NCBI GenBank assembly: GCA_943735955.1
Contig: OX030968.1
Span: 2,818,343 to 2,882,342 of the forward strand
Source of the DNA: Piscicola geometra
Taxonomy: Eukaryota > Annelida > Clitellata > Hirudinida > Piscicolidae
Reading direction: 5' to 3'
Length of the DNA stretch: 64,000 bases
The notes beneath the pieces were generated by a model. The model ran no database searches, was not told where the DNA came from, and was given only the letters and a program-made list of their open reading frames with translations. The position numbers and the translations under genes were made by a program. This document shows positions 22,166-32,601 of the stretch, piece after piece (within the stretch, counting starts at the first letter, position 1; each line of letters begins with the position of its first letter).

Positions 22166-22971
22166 GTTAATGATTAACGAAACTTTTCCTTCTTCATCAG
22201 CTGGTGGAGCGAAAAAATTCATCAGTTAAATGTGACTTGACCGGACCGAATTTCGGTGTTTTAAAAATGTTCAATTTAAGTTTTTATTAGATTCGGCCAT
22301 TTAGTTTTCATTTTTCCTCTTTCCCAAATACAACTTTGAAACTTTAAAATGATTTGATATTTTTATTTTAGGTTCTTTTGAATGACTTTTTATTTATTAT
22401 TTTTTTCTATTTTAAGGTTTAAAAACTCAAATACATTAAAGCCATTTCTGATTTTTTACATTATTTTTTTATATAACTAAGCATCTTAATTTAATTTTTA
22501 AACAACTATTTACCAAATAGCGGGTTTATTAATTCAATTCAAATTTAATCATTGCAAAAAACTATGTTTAAAATAAAAGTTAAAAGTCATCTTGTGATTA
22601 AAAAAGTCTTTTTGTAATTTTGAAAGGGAAACATGGTAAGTTCAAAAAGCGGAGGTATAATCACCCGAGCAACATGCTGTGTGCACAAAGCCACAAAATA
22701 CAAATTGACGAAAGGATCAATTAGCTAAACAGTTGATTAAATGAATGACAGTAGATGGAATCAAGTCGGAAATGAGCGTTTGTTAAGCTGAGATTGGCAA
22801 AGAACGAAGCATTCGAACGTCATCTTGCGTGTAGCTAAGAAGCTGTGAATATAATCAATATAGTCTGTTTAATTGCACTGAAGCCTTACATGTTTTATAA
22901 AATCATAAATAGAATATAAAATACATTTAAGTCACTTTCCATCTGTTCATCCACCACTCATCCACCGCTCA

Positions 22972-23259
22972 TCAACCCATGACAAATGCAGTCATGACTG
23001 CAGTGACCACAACAGCAAAGCAAGGAGTTAACATCTTGTTTCCTCCTCTAGTCGTTGGTGGAATGATTGAACTGTTAGTTGAAGTAGCAGGAGTAGGAGC
23101 AGTAGAAGTAGTAATATTAGAAGAAGGATCAGCAAGAGGATCATCCAGAGGAGCAGGAGAATCAGCTAGAGGAGCAGGAGCACTATGAATGTTTTCTGCC
23201 GCACAGAACATCGCTAGCAACACCAAGAGTGTGACCATAATAGTTCTTGATGGGTTCAT
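22972..23259 (-). CDS. Mucin-like GPI-anchored peptide, gene 3
   Basis: A single-exon gene encodes 95 residues. It has the family signal peptide (MNPSRTIMVTLLVLLAMFCA), then about 45 residues rich in Ala, Pro, Ser, Thr and Asp with NIT and NSS glycosylation sites, then the same C-terminal GPI signal as the Ly6 genes (RGGNKMLTPC plus a hydrophobic tail). There are no Ly6 cysteines and no introns: exon 1 sequence after the signal peptide, both introns and exon 2 are gone, while the 5' and 3' flanks still align with units 1-2. An in-frame upstream methionine exists at 23364, but the conserved MNPSRTIM start is favoured. A TATA box lies about 260 bp upstream. The product is probably a short, glycosylated surface coat peptide. 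Confidence 0.75.
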   Translation of the reverse strand: MNPSRTIMVTLLVLLAMFCAAENIHSAPAPLADSPAPLDDPLADPSSNITTSTAPTPATSTNSSIIPPTTRGGNKMLTPCFAVVVTAVMTAFVMG

Positions 23260-23518
23260 CTGGAGGAGGGTGTTGTGCAGTTTTAAATAAAGAAAGAATG
23301 TTTGGAGTGGTATTTGCACTGGTTTGATCGTTTGAGAGAAGTGAGAAAGTTTATTATGTGTCAAAATTTACAGAAAATGGTACGTTATTGGAAATTGTTT
23401 AAAAAATACTTATCTAGAATTTAAAAAAATGAAATTTACAACTAAACTTTGAGAAGAGACTTTGAGAAGAGAAAAGACTTTGTAAAAATATATCATATCA
23501 TCCTGCTTTTTATCTTCA

Positions 23519-23526
23519 CTTATATA
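23519..23526 (-). promoter_or_regulatory. TATA box of gene 3
   Basis: TATATAAG on the minus strand, in GAGTATATAAGTGAAGATAA. Genes 1 and 2 have TGTAGAAG at this place. Confidence 0.6.
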
Positions 23527-23765
23527 CTCACAATGTCTCCAACTATTTTTGTGTGTGTAAAGGTCATTTTTAAAGAAAAGTATCTAATATCGTGAATAAT
23601 ACAGATATGATATCTTTACCGGATACTTGAATTCGCAGATAAAAAATTTGTTTTTGAATAATTTTAATTAGTTATGTTCATTTTGCTAAAATTTCAGATC
23701 GTTTGACTTTTTTTATCATACGATATGGTGAGTCGCCATTCACGACCCAAGATAAGATATCGGCC

Positions 23766-23796
<31 letters not shown>

Positions 23797-23843
23797 CACC
23801 GATTAAATTATATATATATATATATGAATATACTTTAATCGGT

Positions 23844-24080
23844 GATTTTTAAAACATCGAAAATTTGGTTCGGCAATGGTGACCATTGGCTGATGAATTT
23901 TCTCGATCAGCCAGCCAGTTGGCCGATGAAGATTTAAAGTTTTTGCGATGACTGCTAATTACTGCTAATGACTGCTAATTACTGCTAATGACTTCTAATG
24001 ACTTCTAATGACTGCTAATGACTGCTAATGACTGCTAATGACTGCTAATTACTGCTAATTACTGAAAATGACTGTAATCA
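23844..24080. repeat. Dispersed spacer block with 10-bp minisatellite
   Basis: This is the reverse complement of 10085-10290: a GATCAGCCAGCCAGTTGGCC segment and then ACTGCTAATG tandem 10-mers. Units 4-6 lack it, apparently through a deletion whose left end is in the TA run. Confidence 0.8.
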
Positions 24081-25443
24081 GGGGCGCAACCAGCAAAAAA
24101 TGCTGGGGGGAGCTCAACTTTAGTAAAAAAAAATTAATTGTTTAACCCATTTACCGCTGCTGTTTCGTTTTTGCAACATCAATTTATATATTTTTTGTTG
24201 TTTTAAAACCGAGTATTTTCACATATTTTGTACACAAAAATTTTAATTTTATAAGTCAAATTTCAATTTGATAAATTTTAATTTGATAAGTTAAATTTCA
24301 ATTTTAAATTTGTTTAATTTATAATTTTTTATTTCCTGTTCACATTTAAAATTTCTCAAAAAAATCTTTTCTCGCTTAGATAATTGTTCAATTTTTTTGT
24401 TCGATTTTAGTCTTTTTATACAAATTTAGTTTTAATTTCAGGGTGAAAAGATAGTTAATACTTAAACTAAAATTTTTATATTCAAAACAACTTGTAAAAC
24501 GTTTTCAATGCTTTTAAAAATCAATGGTGGGTTTTCGCAACTTTGACGTAAAATAATTTCATATGATTTTTAATAAGCCTAGTCATTCATTACAATAGTT
24601 ATTATGAAAATATTACAATTATTATTTTAATGTTTATGTATTATGAAATGTAAAAAATTAAAATTAAAAGTTGAATTTTGTGGATGAATGTTAATTTTCA
24701 TATTTCGAAAAAAAATTCCAAACCGCAAATACTTCACATTTGAGGCTTTTAATGAAAAAAATAATATTTTTTAACCTCTCATGGATTGATTATAAAATTA
24801 AAATAAAGATAACATTCGTCGTCAGTGTCGTTTTTGAAACAGCACGAAAGTTTATGAATGTGCTGTTGTAATTCACGTTAAATAATTTACTTTGTTGTAA
24901 TTAAAATTATTATTATTGTTATAACTAATAAAATAATTAGAAGTCATAATTTAATCGAACTTCTTGAAATTTAATCTTTTTTAATAAATGTGGTTTTAAT
25001 CAATTTATTTGTGATTTCTTACTGCACAGTATGTGACACTCCCCGCTCATTATGCGTTTTTGCAACATTTTGCCCCATTAAAACTTATGAAATAATTGTT
25101 TTCGCTTTTGCTTGAGTTAGAGACCGACCGAAATTCGGTTCGGTTTCGGCTTCGGCGCCGAAATTGTCTATTTTCTTAGTTTCGGCAATTTTTCGGTTTC
25201 GGCCGAATCAAAATTTCCAATTTTGGCAATTTTTCGGTTTCAGCTGAAAATAATTTTTTAATTTTGGCTCAATTTCGGTTTCGGCCGAAATGGTTCTCAT
25301 ATTTACCGAAAAACCGAAATTTTTATTTATTTATGTAGTTTATCTGACATATCTGTATCCTCAATCAAACTCGCACTATTAAGTTTGGGTTCGATTCTCA
25401 TCTCTATAAGATATCGTGGTTGATTCATTTATGGGCGTCATTA

Positions 25444-26620
25444 ACAAGCAATCAATCAAATAGATTTCTATAGCGCTCTTTCTTCAAATTCAAGAACGCT
25501 CGTAAATTAATTTGTTAAGCAGATATGTCTTCAGATCCTTACGAAAAGTAAATAATGATTTAGAAGTAGTTAAATGAGGAGGTAATGAGTTCCAAATATA
25601 TGGACCTGCATAATGGAAAGAACGTTTAGCAAAAGAGTTATTAATGGAAGGGATGAAATAGTGATTTTGAGTGGATGATCTTAAATTATTTCTATGAGGG
25701 TGAGTTATTAATGATTTGAGGTATATTGGGGATACTGGGGAGTTTTTTAATTTAAACATAAAAACACAGATTTTAAATATAATCCTTAATTTGATGGGGA
25801 GCCAATGTAATAAGATAAGAGAGGGTGTAATGTGGTGATAAATAGAGTACGGCTAACGACTCTAGCTGCATAATTAAATACTTTATTTAATGGTTTTAAA
25901 GTAGATTCAGGTAAATTATAATAGAGTGAGTTACAATAGTCAATTCGAGATAAAACAAGTGCAGAGATTATCATCTTTAAAGAAGGGTCATCAAAGTAAA
26001 GTAATAATTGTCTGATACGTCTGAGATGAAAATAGCAAGATTTAGTGACTGATAGAATTTGATTTGATAAGGTTAATTTTGATTCGAAAATAAATCCTAA
26101 GCTACGAATATGATTAGATGGAACAATAGTATGAGTGGAAAAATTACATGGACCATTAATTAGTTTACCATTTTTATCAAAAAATATAAGTTCAAACTTT
26201 AGTGGATTCAATTTTAAAGACATTGAGCTAGACCAGTTTTCAATAGATAATAGACATGAAGATATAGATGACATAACAGTATTATATGATGATGTATCGA
26301 AGCTGACATATAACTGCAAATTGTCAGCATAGGATTGGGAGTTGAGAGAATGAGAGGAAATGATAGAAGATAATTCAGAGACGTATAGAATAAAGAACAA
26401 AGGACCAAGAATAGAACCTTGAGGAACACCATATGAGTAAGTAGATAGGGTAGAAGTACAGTGATTTAAAGAAACATAAACAGATCTATTAGATAAATAT
26501 GACTTAATCCATAAAAACGAGGAATCCTTAATATTTAACTTATTTTTTATTAATAGTTGTAATAAAGAGTGGTCTACAGTATCAAAAGCAGCCGAATAAT
26601 CTAAGCAAACAAGTACAGAA
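25444..26620 (-). mobile_element. CR1-like LINE 3' fragment in the hAT, unit 3
   Basis: On the minus strand the RT starts at motif A (DYSAAFDTVDH, about 26600) and runs through SYGVPQGSILGP to the catalytic box, here YADN instead of YADD (about 26335), then the thumb (SRIDYCNSLYYNLPES). A frameshift at about 25790 precedes the C-terminal domain (25759-25490: AGPYIWNSLPPHL). It ends with GCGCTATAGAAAT and TTGATTGATT repeats. A CATTA duplication flanks it. The copy is 5'-truncated and dead. Confidence 0.88.
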
Positions 26621-26779
26621 CATTAGACTAATTGTTCGAATGACATGTACAAGCATTTGGAATTCTAGATATCCTTGCTGAGATAAGCAGTGTATATTAA
26701 TCGAAAGCCCGAGAAGATTTGGCTTCCATTCATTAATTCAAAAATAAATGCAGGCGTATCTTAAAGAGCCTAGAATCAA

Positions 26780-26990
26780 CAGAACATCCAATATTTTTGC
26801 GTATTCGCATTGCAGCCAATATTCATGTCTTGAGCCTGCTGCTCGAAAATACAAGTGTGGCTAGCGAGCAACTATTTAGTTCTGCAGGGCAAATCTACGC
26901 AGATCGTCGCAGCAACCTTCTTGGTGAAAATGTTTAAAAACAGTTATTTCTTGCTCACAATATTCGTTTGTTTGGATTTAATTATTAAAC
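26780..26990 (+). pseudogene. hAT transposase dimerisation-domain remnant
   Basis: The reading ANIHVLSLLLENTSVASEQL, then FSSAGQIYADRRSNLLGENV, then LFLAHNIRLF is the typical C-terminal hAT motif. One in-frame stop lies before the last segment. The rest of the transposase is not visible. Confidence 0.85.
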
Positions 26991-27829
26991 AGAAATTGTC
27001 ATCATTCAATAATATTTTTTGATTTTAATAAACAATTACTTATGTAGACCATTTTTGTTGTTGAACAACTTTTATTTTTTGGCTTAAAATATACGCTTGT
27101 TTGGAATTACTTATTAAACTGGCATTGCCATCCTTAAATACTTTTTTTTTTTTAAATTAAAGTTTGGAAAAATTTCGGTTTCGGCTTCGGTTTCGGCCGA
27201 AAATCTGATTACAATTTCGGTTTAATTTCGGTTTCGGCCGAAAATTGAATTTCAATTTCGGCATAATTTCGGTTTTGGCTGAAAATTGGATTTTAATTTC
27301 GGCCTAATTTCGGTTTTGGCTGAAATAAAAATATCTGTTTCGGTCTGTCTCTAGCTTGAGTTATTCTTATGACCATATAATGCAAGTCTAAATGTAATTT
27401 CATGTTAAGTTTTTTTCTCGGGTAGCGGCGGTCAATGGGCTAAATGAAAACTACCAAGTATAATTGATAAAGAATTTAGATAGTTTATTAAGGATACAAA
27501 AGAAATACTACAAACTAAGTTGCATAGTATTCTTAGAGTTACGTCATCAGTTTGTGAAAATCTTTTCACAATTTCTTTACTGAAAGAAGTGCAGTAGCTG
27601 TTTTGGTAGCAGATATTCTCAAACAAGCTTTGCAAACGACGAGCAGATACAGTCGTCTTAAGATGAATTTTAATAAGCCGAAGTTTAGAAAATGCTCTTT
27701 CTGCATCTTATGAAGTAACTGGCAGAGTCCGAGCAACATCGAGCATATAGTTCAACTCGGGCTGAAGGCTTGTGGCTCAAAAGAGTTCTTGCAGTTCGAT
27801 ACATGCAATGAGATTAGACTGATCCGCAT

Positions 27830-27961
27830 TGTTACGACTAAGAGTTCAGGAAACACGAGAGAGAGTTTATTTACACGGTAACGACTTTATATAGGGTGCG
27901 AGGGACAATGGTCGCCTAGGAGTGGTTGTGTGTACATATCGTACACAATGTGGCCGCTACA
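27830..27961 (-). repeat. 3' LTR, unit 3
   Basis: 132 bp, TGT...ACA, nearly identical to 29966-30097. Confidence 0.92.
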
Positions 27962-27974
27962 ATACTCCCCCACC
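27962..27974 (-). promoter_or_regulatory. Polypurine tract
   Basis: GGTGGGGGAGTAT on the minus strand directly precedes the 3' LTR. It is the expected plus-strand primer site. Confidence 0.75.
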
Positions 27975-28056
27975 AGAGAGTACTGGCGAACGAAGAAGCA
28001 AACAAAATATTGTCAAGTTGTGAATTTTGTTGGTGCAATAGTTGTTGTTGCAGTAG

Positions 28057-29616
28057 TCACGTTGCGTCATCTGCCAAATTTTTTGGCCAATGCACCCTTC
28101 TGCCGGACCTTGTGCGGATTGCAGGTGGCTGTTGAGTATTCGGGACGTTCGATGAGCTGGTAGTCGTTGTTGTTGTTGGCGGATTGAGAATGAGGTTGTT
28201 GTTGTTGTTGTGGTGGTGCTCGATGCCATCTTTGTTGCTCCACTCACCAACAGTGAAGTTGTACATGAATGCTTTTGCATCTGAGGAGTCTGACGTATTG
28301 GCTATGGAAAAGTCTGTAGAAGACTTGTTGTTTCCTGGTGCATTGATGGGTGATGCATGCATGAATGCATTCTCAGTTGGGTGGTGATGATAATGATGAG
28401 AAGATTGGCTGGTGAAGGTTGGGGTGGAAATGCTTGTTTTGTTGAATCTTGTCAGCTTGTCTGACACCACGGCTGTCTTCTTAGACTTAGGTATCGCCTT
28501 CTTTTTCATCTTCGACTTTACAACAGCTGGAGCCGACGACGTTGCCGCCATGACAGAAGCCTGGTGGTGATGATGATGATTCTGGGAGGAAATTACCGCG
28601 CTTTTTTTTATCGCTTGCTTCAGTTGGCTCTTCTTGACGCCTTCTTTGTGTTGCGCCGCTTTAATTTTGATTTTCATGGTGCGACGTGACGTCACTTCTT
28701 GGAATCCTTCGTTCTTATCGAAGAGGAACGATGGATCGTCGATGCTCGCCTCTGGCACGTTGTCCACTAGGCGTTGGCAAGACATGTCCACTCCCAGACT
28801 GAAATGAGACAGAAAATCCGCCCCGATGATCGGTTTCTTGACGTCGGCTACGCGAAATACCCATGGAAATTGCCTGCGTAAACCGAGGTTGACCATCAAG
28901 GATTTCTGTCCATACGTTTTGATGACGGAGTTGTTGGATGCATAAAGCGTGAACGATGATGGGGTGAGAGAATGATTGGCTGGTGGAGGAATGACGCTTA
29001 CTTCTGCACCAGTGTCAATTAGGAACGTGAGGTTGTTGAATGCGTCTTTTATGAACAATAGGCGACTCATGTTTTGTTGGCCGTGGACAAATGTCGCTCC
29101 TATTGTTCGGCCCTGCCTTTCAAAATGAGTGAAAGTGCATGGTGGTGTGCATTTTTGTGCCTGTTTGCCAAACGTTTGGTGGTACCAGCACATGCCTGAC
29201 GTGGTGTTCGGGCTTCTGGAACGAGGTGAATTGTGTCGACTGTTTAAACGAATTCTTCCTCGTGGTTGATTTTGGTTAGCAGCTAAAGTGGCCATACTTG
29301 TGGTGATTTGTTGAAGCCACGTATGGATCTCCGGCATGGTTTGGGCTGAAGCTTGTGGAGTTGGCGTTGAGACTTGTGTGATGGTGGTTTGTTGAAGTTT
29401 CCCCATTCTGTCTGCTTGTAACGCCAGTTCTGCCAGTGGGATGCTCATTGAAGCCGCCAGGATTGGTTTAATGTGAGTGGGCATTTTGTCGAGCCATAGC
29501 TGCTTCAAGATGGCTTCGTCCATTTTGTTGCTACCCAGCAGTGACTTCATGTGGCGAAGCAGCTGGGAGGGTTGTCTGCCATCTGGTTGCAGGTCACCGA
29601 ACAACGCTCTCAGCAT
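28057..29616 (-). CDS. Gag-protease polyprotein with retained C-terminal tail
   Basis: An open frame of 519 residues. Residues 1-90 are the gag C-terminal half (FGDLQPDGRQPSQLLRHM, LWLDKMPTHIKPILA). Residues about 150-180 hold the C/H-rich end of gag (CWYHQTFGKQAQKC). Residues about 185-300 are an aspartic protease (FLIDTGAEVSVIPP as active site, IIGADFLSHF as the second flap/core motif). The next 200 residues are low complexity (His, Asn, Thr and Ser runs, basic patches). The last residues, RTRSGRRVHWPKNL, look like the extreme C-terminus of a gypsy pol polyprotein. So the pol core seems to have been removed or replaced between protease and tail. Upstream gag sequence continues to about 29930 but is broken at two homopolymer runs (about 29650 and 29835). 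Confidence 0.85.
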   Translation of the reverse strand: MLRALFGDLQPDGRQPSQLLRHMKSLLGSNKMDEAILKQLWLDKMPTHIKPILAASMSIPLAELALQADRMGKLQQTTITQVSTPTPQASAQTMPEIHTWLQQITTSMATLAANQNQPRGRIRLNSRHNSPRSRSPNTTSGMCWYHQTFGKQAQKCTPPCTFTHFERQGRTIGATFVHGQQNMSRLLFIKDAFNNLTFLIDTGAEVSVIPPPANHSLTPSSFTLYASNNSVIKTYGQKSLMVNLGLRRQFPWVFRVADVKKPIIGADFLSHFSLGVDMSCQRLVDNVPEASIDDPSFLFDKNEGFQEVTSRRTMKIKIKAAQHKEGVKKSQLKQAIKKSAVISSQNHHHHHQASVMAATSSAPAVVKSKMKKKAIPKSKKTAVVSDKLTRFNKTSISTPTFTSQSSHHYHHHPTENAFMHASPINAPGNNKSSTDFSIANTSDSSDAKAFMYNFTVGEWSNKDGIEHHHNNNNNLILNPPTTTTTTSSSNVPNTQQPPAIRTRSGRRVHWPKNLADDAT

Positions 29617-29951
29617 GCTTGCCTCAGACCGGCAGCACCTATGTAGTATCGCTTTTTTTTAGCGTCTCGTATGGCGACGACGACGGCACCTCCACCAGTA
29701 GGTCTTGAACCTGTTCGGCGACGTGGAAAGGTATGTGCTCCACCACATATGAGTACTTTGTCAGTCCTGCTGACACTTTGCGCGTGTGGAAAATTGCTTC
29801 CACGTGGCAGAGCCACAGTTTTGGGTTGGCTGTAAAAAAAAACGGGTAAGCTGAGTGAGCTTACTTGTGGCGTCGGCTCTGCCCTCGTCTCCTCCTCTGA
29901 CGTAACTTTAAAGAAAATATCGTCCATAACGTGCTTTAGTCGGGCTTCTGT

Positions 29952-29963
29952 TCGGGGTCACCA
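29952..29963 (-). promoter_or_regulatory. Primer-binding site
   Basis: TGGTGACCCCGA, two bases from the 5' LTR; complementary to a tRNA 3' end ending in TCGGGGTCACCA (tRNA-Trp-like, by analogy). Confidence 0.65.
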
Positions 29964-29965
29964 AT

Positions 29966-30097
29966 TGTTACGACTAAGAGTTCAGGAAACACGAGAGAGA
30001 GTTTATTTACACGGTAACGACTTTATATAGGGTGCGAGGGACAAAGGTCGCCTAGGAGTGGTTGTGTGTACATATCGTACACAATGTGGCCGCTACA
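29966..30097 (-). repeat. 5' LTR, unit 3
   Basis: 132 bp, with TATA box and AATAAA-like signal on the minus strand. Confidence 0.92.
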
Positions 30098-30535
30098 ATA
30101 CATGCAATGAGATTAGACTGATCCGCACGTAAACTTGATGTGTTGATGTGATTTTGAGCTGTATTTGCACAGTTTCAGCATCTTTTCCATGAAGGATAAT
30201 TCCGAAATCTCGGAAGTTATTTTGTCTATCTGCGTTGTTTTTTATATACTGTGTCATGGCTGGAAAAATTTACATATGAAAAGTGTAATGATAAAAAAGT
30301 GTAGTTAAGGTGTAGTGGTGCTTTATTTCTTCTCAGAATTTGTGACATGTTAGTGTTATTTTGGTTGGATCTCTATGTTCTGTGTTGATATATGAAATGT
30401 TTCGTGAGATAAAGACCCGATGGCCATCCAGAGCAAATATCATTGTCCTATGGCATATTGAAAAATACATTACCCCCCTCCCCACCAAAAAACTCATCGA
30501 TTTTCAAAAAATTGCGAAACCCTTCGAATAGGTCT

Positions 30536-30559
30536 GGGGGGGGGGGGGGGGGGGGGGGG
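30536..30559. repeat. Poly-G run
   Basis: Over 20 G in a row. Units 4-6 have only seven at this position. Confidence 0.9.
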
Positions 30560-31609
30560 CTTGAGCCACTGACTGTAATGACTGCTTATTACTGCTAATA
30601 TCTCAAAATAAAAACTATTTTTATATCCAAGCATATAATAGTTTTCATTCGATGATTGATTTATTGCGTAGCTCGTTATCAGTTGAGTTAATGAAAAAGA
30701 TATATATATATATATATACTGTTGGCTAGGCAAGAAGTTGTGTCAATAGAAAAGATTAGAATGTTGCTCATAAATTGTTTTAGTTCTGAGCCATTAACCG
30801 TTAATGATTAACGAAACTTTTCCTTCTTCATCAGCTGGCGGAACGAAAAAATTCATCAGTTAAATGTGACTTGACCGGACCGAATTTCGGTGTTTTAAAA
30901 ATGTTCAATTTAAGTTTTTATTAGATTCGGCCATTTTGTTTTCATTTTTCCTCTTTCCCAAATACAACTTTGAAACTTTGAAATGATTTGATATTTTTAT
31001 TTTAGGTTCTTTTGAATGACTTTTTATTCATTATTTATTTCTATTTTGAGGTTTAAAAACTCAAATACATTAAAGCCATTTCTGATTTTTTACATTATTT
31101 TTTTATATAACTAAGCATCTTAATTTAATTTTTAAACAACTATTTACCAAATAGCGGGTTTATTAATTCAATTCAAATTTAATCATTGCAAAAAACTATG
31201 TTTAAAATAAAAGTTAAAAGTCATCTTGTGATTAAAAAAGTCTTTTTGTAATTTTGAAAGGGAAACATGGTAAGTTCAAAAAGCGGAGGTATAATCACCC
31301 GAGCAACATGCTGTGTGCACAAAGCCACAAAATACAAATTGACGAAAGGATCAATTAGCTAAACAGTTGATTAAATGAATGACAGTAGATGGAATCAAGT
31401 CGGAAATGAGCGTTTGTTAAGCTGAGATTGGCAAAGAACGAAACCTTCGAAAGTCATCTTGCGTGTAGCTAGAAGCTGTGAATATAATCAATATAGTCTG
31501 TTTAATTGCACTGAAGCCTTACATGTTTTGAATTATAAAATCATAAATAGAATATAAAATACATTTAAGTCACTTTTCATCTGTTCATCCACCACTCATC
31601 CACCACTCA

Positions 31610-31837
31610 TCAACCCATGACAAATGCAGTCATGACTGCAGTGACCACAACAGCAACGCAAGGAGTTAACATCTTGTTTCCTCCTCTAGTCGTTGTGTTA
31701 GCAGGAGAAGCAGTAGTAATATTAATAGCAGGAGGAGTAGAAGCAGGAGAAGGAGAAGGCTTTACATTCTCATCTGCCGAACAGCACATCGCTAGCAACA
31801 CCAAGAGTGTGACCATAATGGTTCTTGATGGGTTCAT
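31610..31837 (-). CDS. Mucin-like GPI-anchored peptide, gene 4
   Basis: A single exon encodes 75 residues: signal peptide (MNPSRTIMVTLLVLLAM), about 28 residues of Pro/Ser/Thr-rich sequence with NIT and NTT glycosylation sites, and the family GPI signal. Two adjacent cysteines at the signal-peptide end are not a Ly6 pattern. An upstream in-frame ATG at 31897 is disfavoured because it would bury the signal peptide. Genes 5 and 6 encode the identical protein. The product is expected to be a very short surface peptide after loss of both signals. Confidence 0.75.
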   Translation of the reverse strand: MNPSRTIMVTLLVLLAMCCSADENVKPSPSPASTPPAINITTASPANTTTRGGNKMLTPCVAVVVTAVMTAFVMG

Positions 31838-32085
31838 CTGGAGGGGGGTGTTGTGCAGTTTTAAATAATGAAAGAATATTTTGAGTGGTATTTGCACTGG
31901 TTAGATCGTTTGAGAGAAGTGAGAAAGTGTATTATGTGCCGAAATTTCTAGAGAATGGTACGTTATTGTAAATTGTTTAAAATATACTAATCTAGGATTT
32001 AAAAAATGAAATTTACAACTAAACTTTGAAAAGAGACTTTTAGAAGAAAAAAGAATATTAAATATGATCCTGCTTTTTATCTTCA

Positions 32086-32093
32086 CTTATATA
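32086..32093 (-). promoter_or_regulatory. TATA box of gene 4
   Basis: TATATAAG, about 250 bp upstream of the ATG; the surrounding GTGAAGATAAAAAGCAGGAT is conserved in all units. Confidence 0.6.
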
Positions 32094-32327
32094 CACACAA
32101 TGTCTCCAACTATTTTTGTGTGTGTAAAGGTCATTTTAATAAATTATCTAATATCGTGAATAATACAGATATGATATCTTTACCGGATACTTGAAATCGC
32201 AGATAACAAATTTGTTTTTGAATAATTTCAATTAGTTATGTTCATTTTGTTTAAATTTCAGAACGTTTGACTTTTTTTATCATACGATATGGTGAGTCGC
32301 CATTCACGACCCAAGATAAGATATCGG

Positions 32328-32601
<274 letters not shown>

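Larger units (their letters stand above)
25118..27353 (+). mobile_element. hAT element, unit 3
   Basis: The ends TAGAGACCGACCGAAA / CGGTCTGTCTCTA have a perfect 8-bp duplication GCTTGAGT (25110-25117, 27354-27361). The subterminal zones are rich in TTTCGG / CCGAAA. It carries a transposase C-terminal remnant and an inserted LINE. Confidence 0.94.
24146..27439. mobile_element. piggyBac-like non-autonomous element, unit 3
   Basis: The ends CCCATTTACCGCTGC / GCGGCGGTCAATGGG are flanked by TTAA (24142-24145) and CTAA (27440-27443). Without the hAT inside, it is about 1.06 kb of AT-rich DNA with no transposase. The CCCATT/AATGGG ends and TTAA-type flanks resemble the piggyBac at 10458-13418. Assignment is probable, not certain. 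Confidence 0.6.
27830..30097 (-). mobile_element. Gag-protease-only LTR retrotransposon (Ty3/gypsy type), unit 3
   Basis: Two 132-bp LTRs (27830-27961 and 29966-30097) begin TGT and end ACA. Read on the minus strand, the 5' LTR is on the right and carries TATATAAAG (30021-30029). The primer-binding-like TGGTGACCCCGA (29952-29963) resembles a tRNA-Trp 3' end. The purine tract GGTGGGGGAG abuts the 3' LTR. Between them lie gag and protease only; RT, RNaseH and integrase are absent. A 30-bp direct repeat flanks the element (27799-27828, 30098-30127). Confidence 0.9.
27440..30290 (-). pseudogene. Second hAT-like transposase relic, interrupted by the LTR element
   Basis: On the minus strand, 30290-30128 and then 27828-27440 read as one decayed transposase tail (TLPVTS, DAERAFSKLRLIKIHLKT, RRLQSLFENICYQ). 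This resembles hAT/ZMYM-type C-termini. Stops are present. The LTR element 27830-30097 sits in it. Equivalent relics lie in units 4-6. Confidence 0.65.
21832..30720 (-). repeat. Array unit 3
   Basis: This is the first long unit. It holds MITE copy d, the conserved spacer (22166-22971), the first mucin-like gene, its upstream region (23260-23760), short TA runs (23765-23825), the dispersed spacer block, the piggyBac-like/hAT/LINE nest, the LTR element in a hAT-like relic, a G-run and the terminal TA-run. It is diverged from units 4-6 and lacks their two SINEs. Confidence 0.85.

Noticed and set aside
31838..31897. Upstream in-frame ATG extending genes 4-6 by 20 residues
   Set aside because: It would place 20 polar and aromatic residues before the signal peptide and is not shared by genes 1 and 2.
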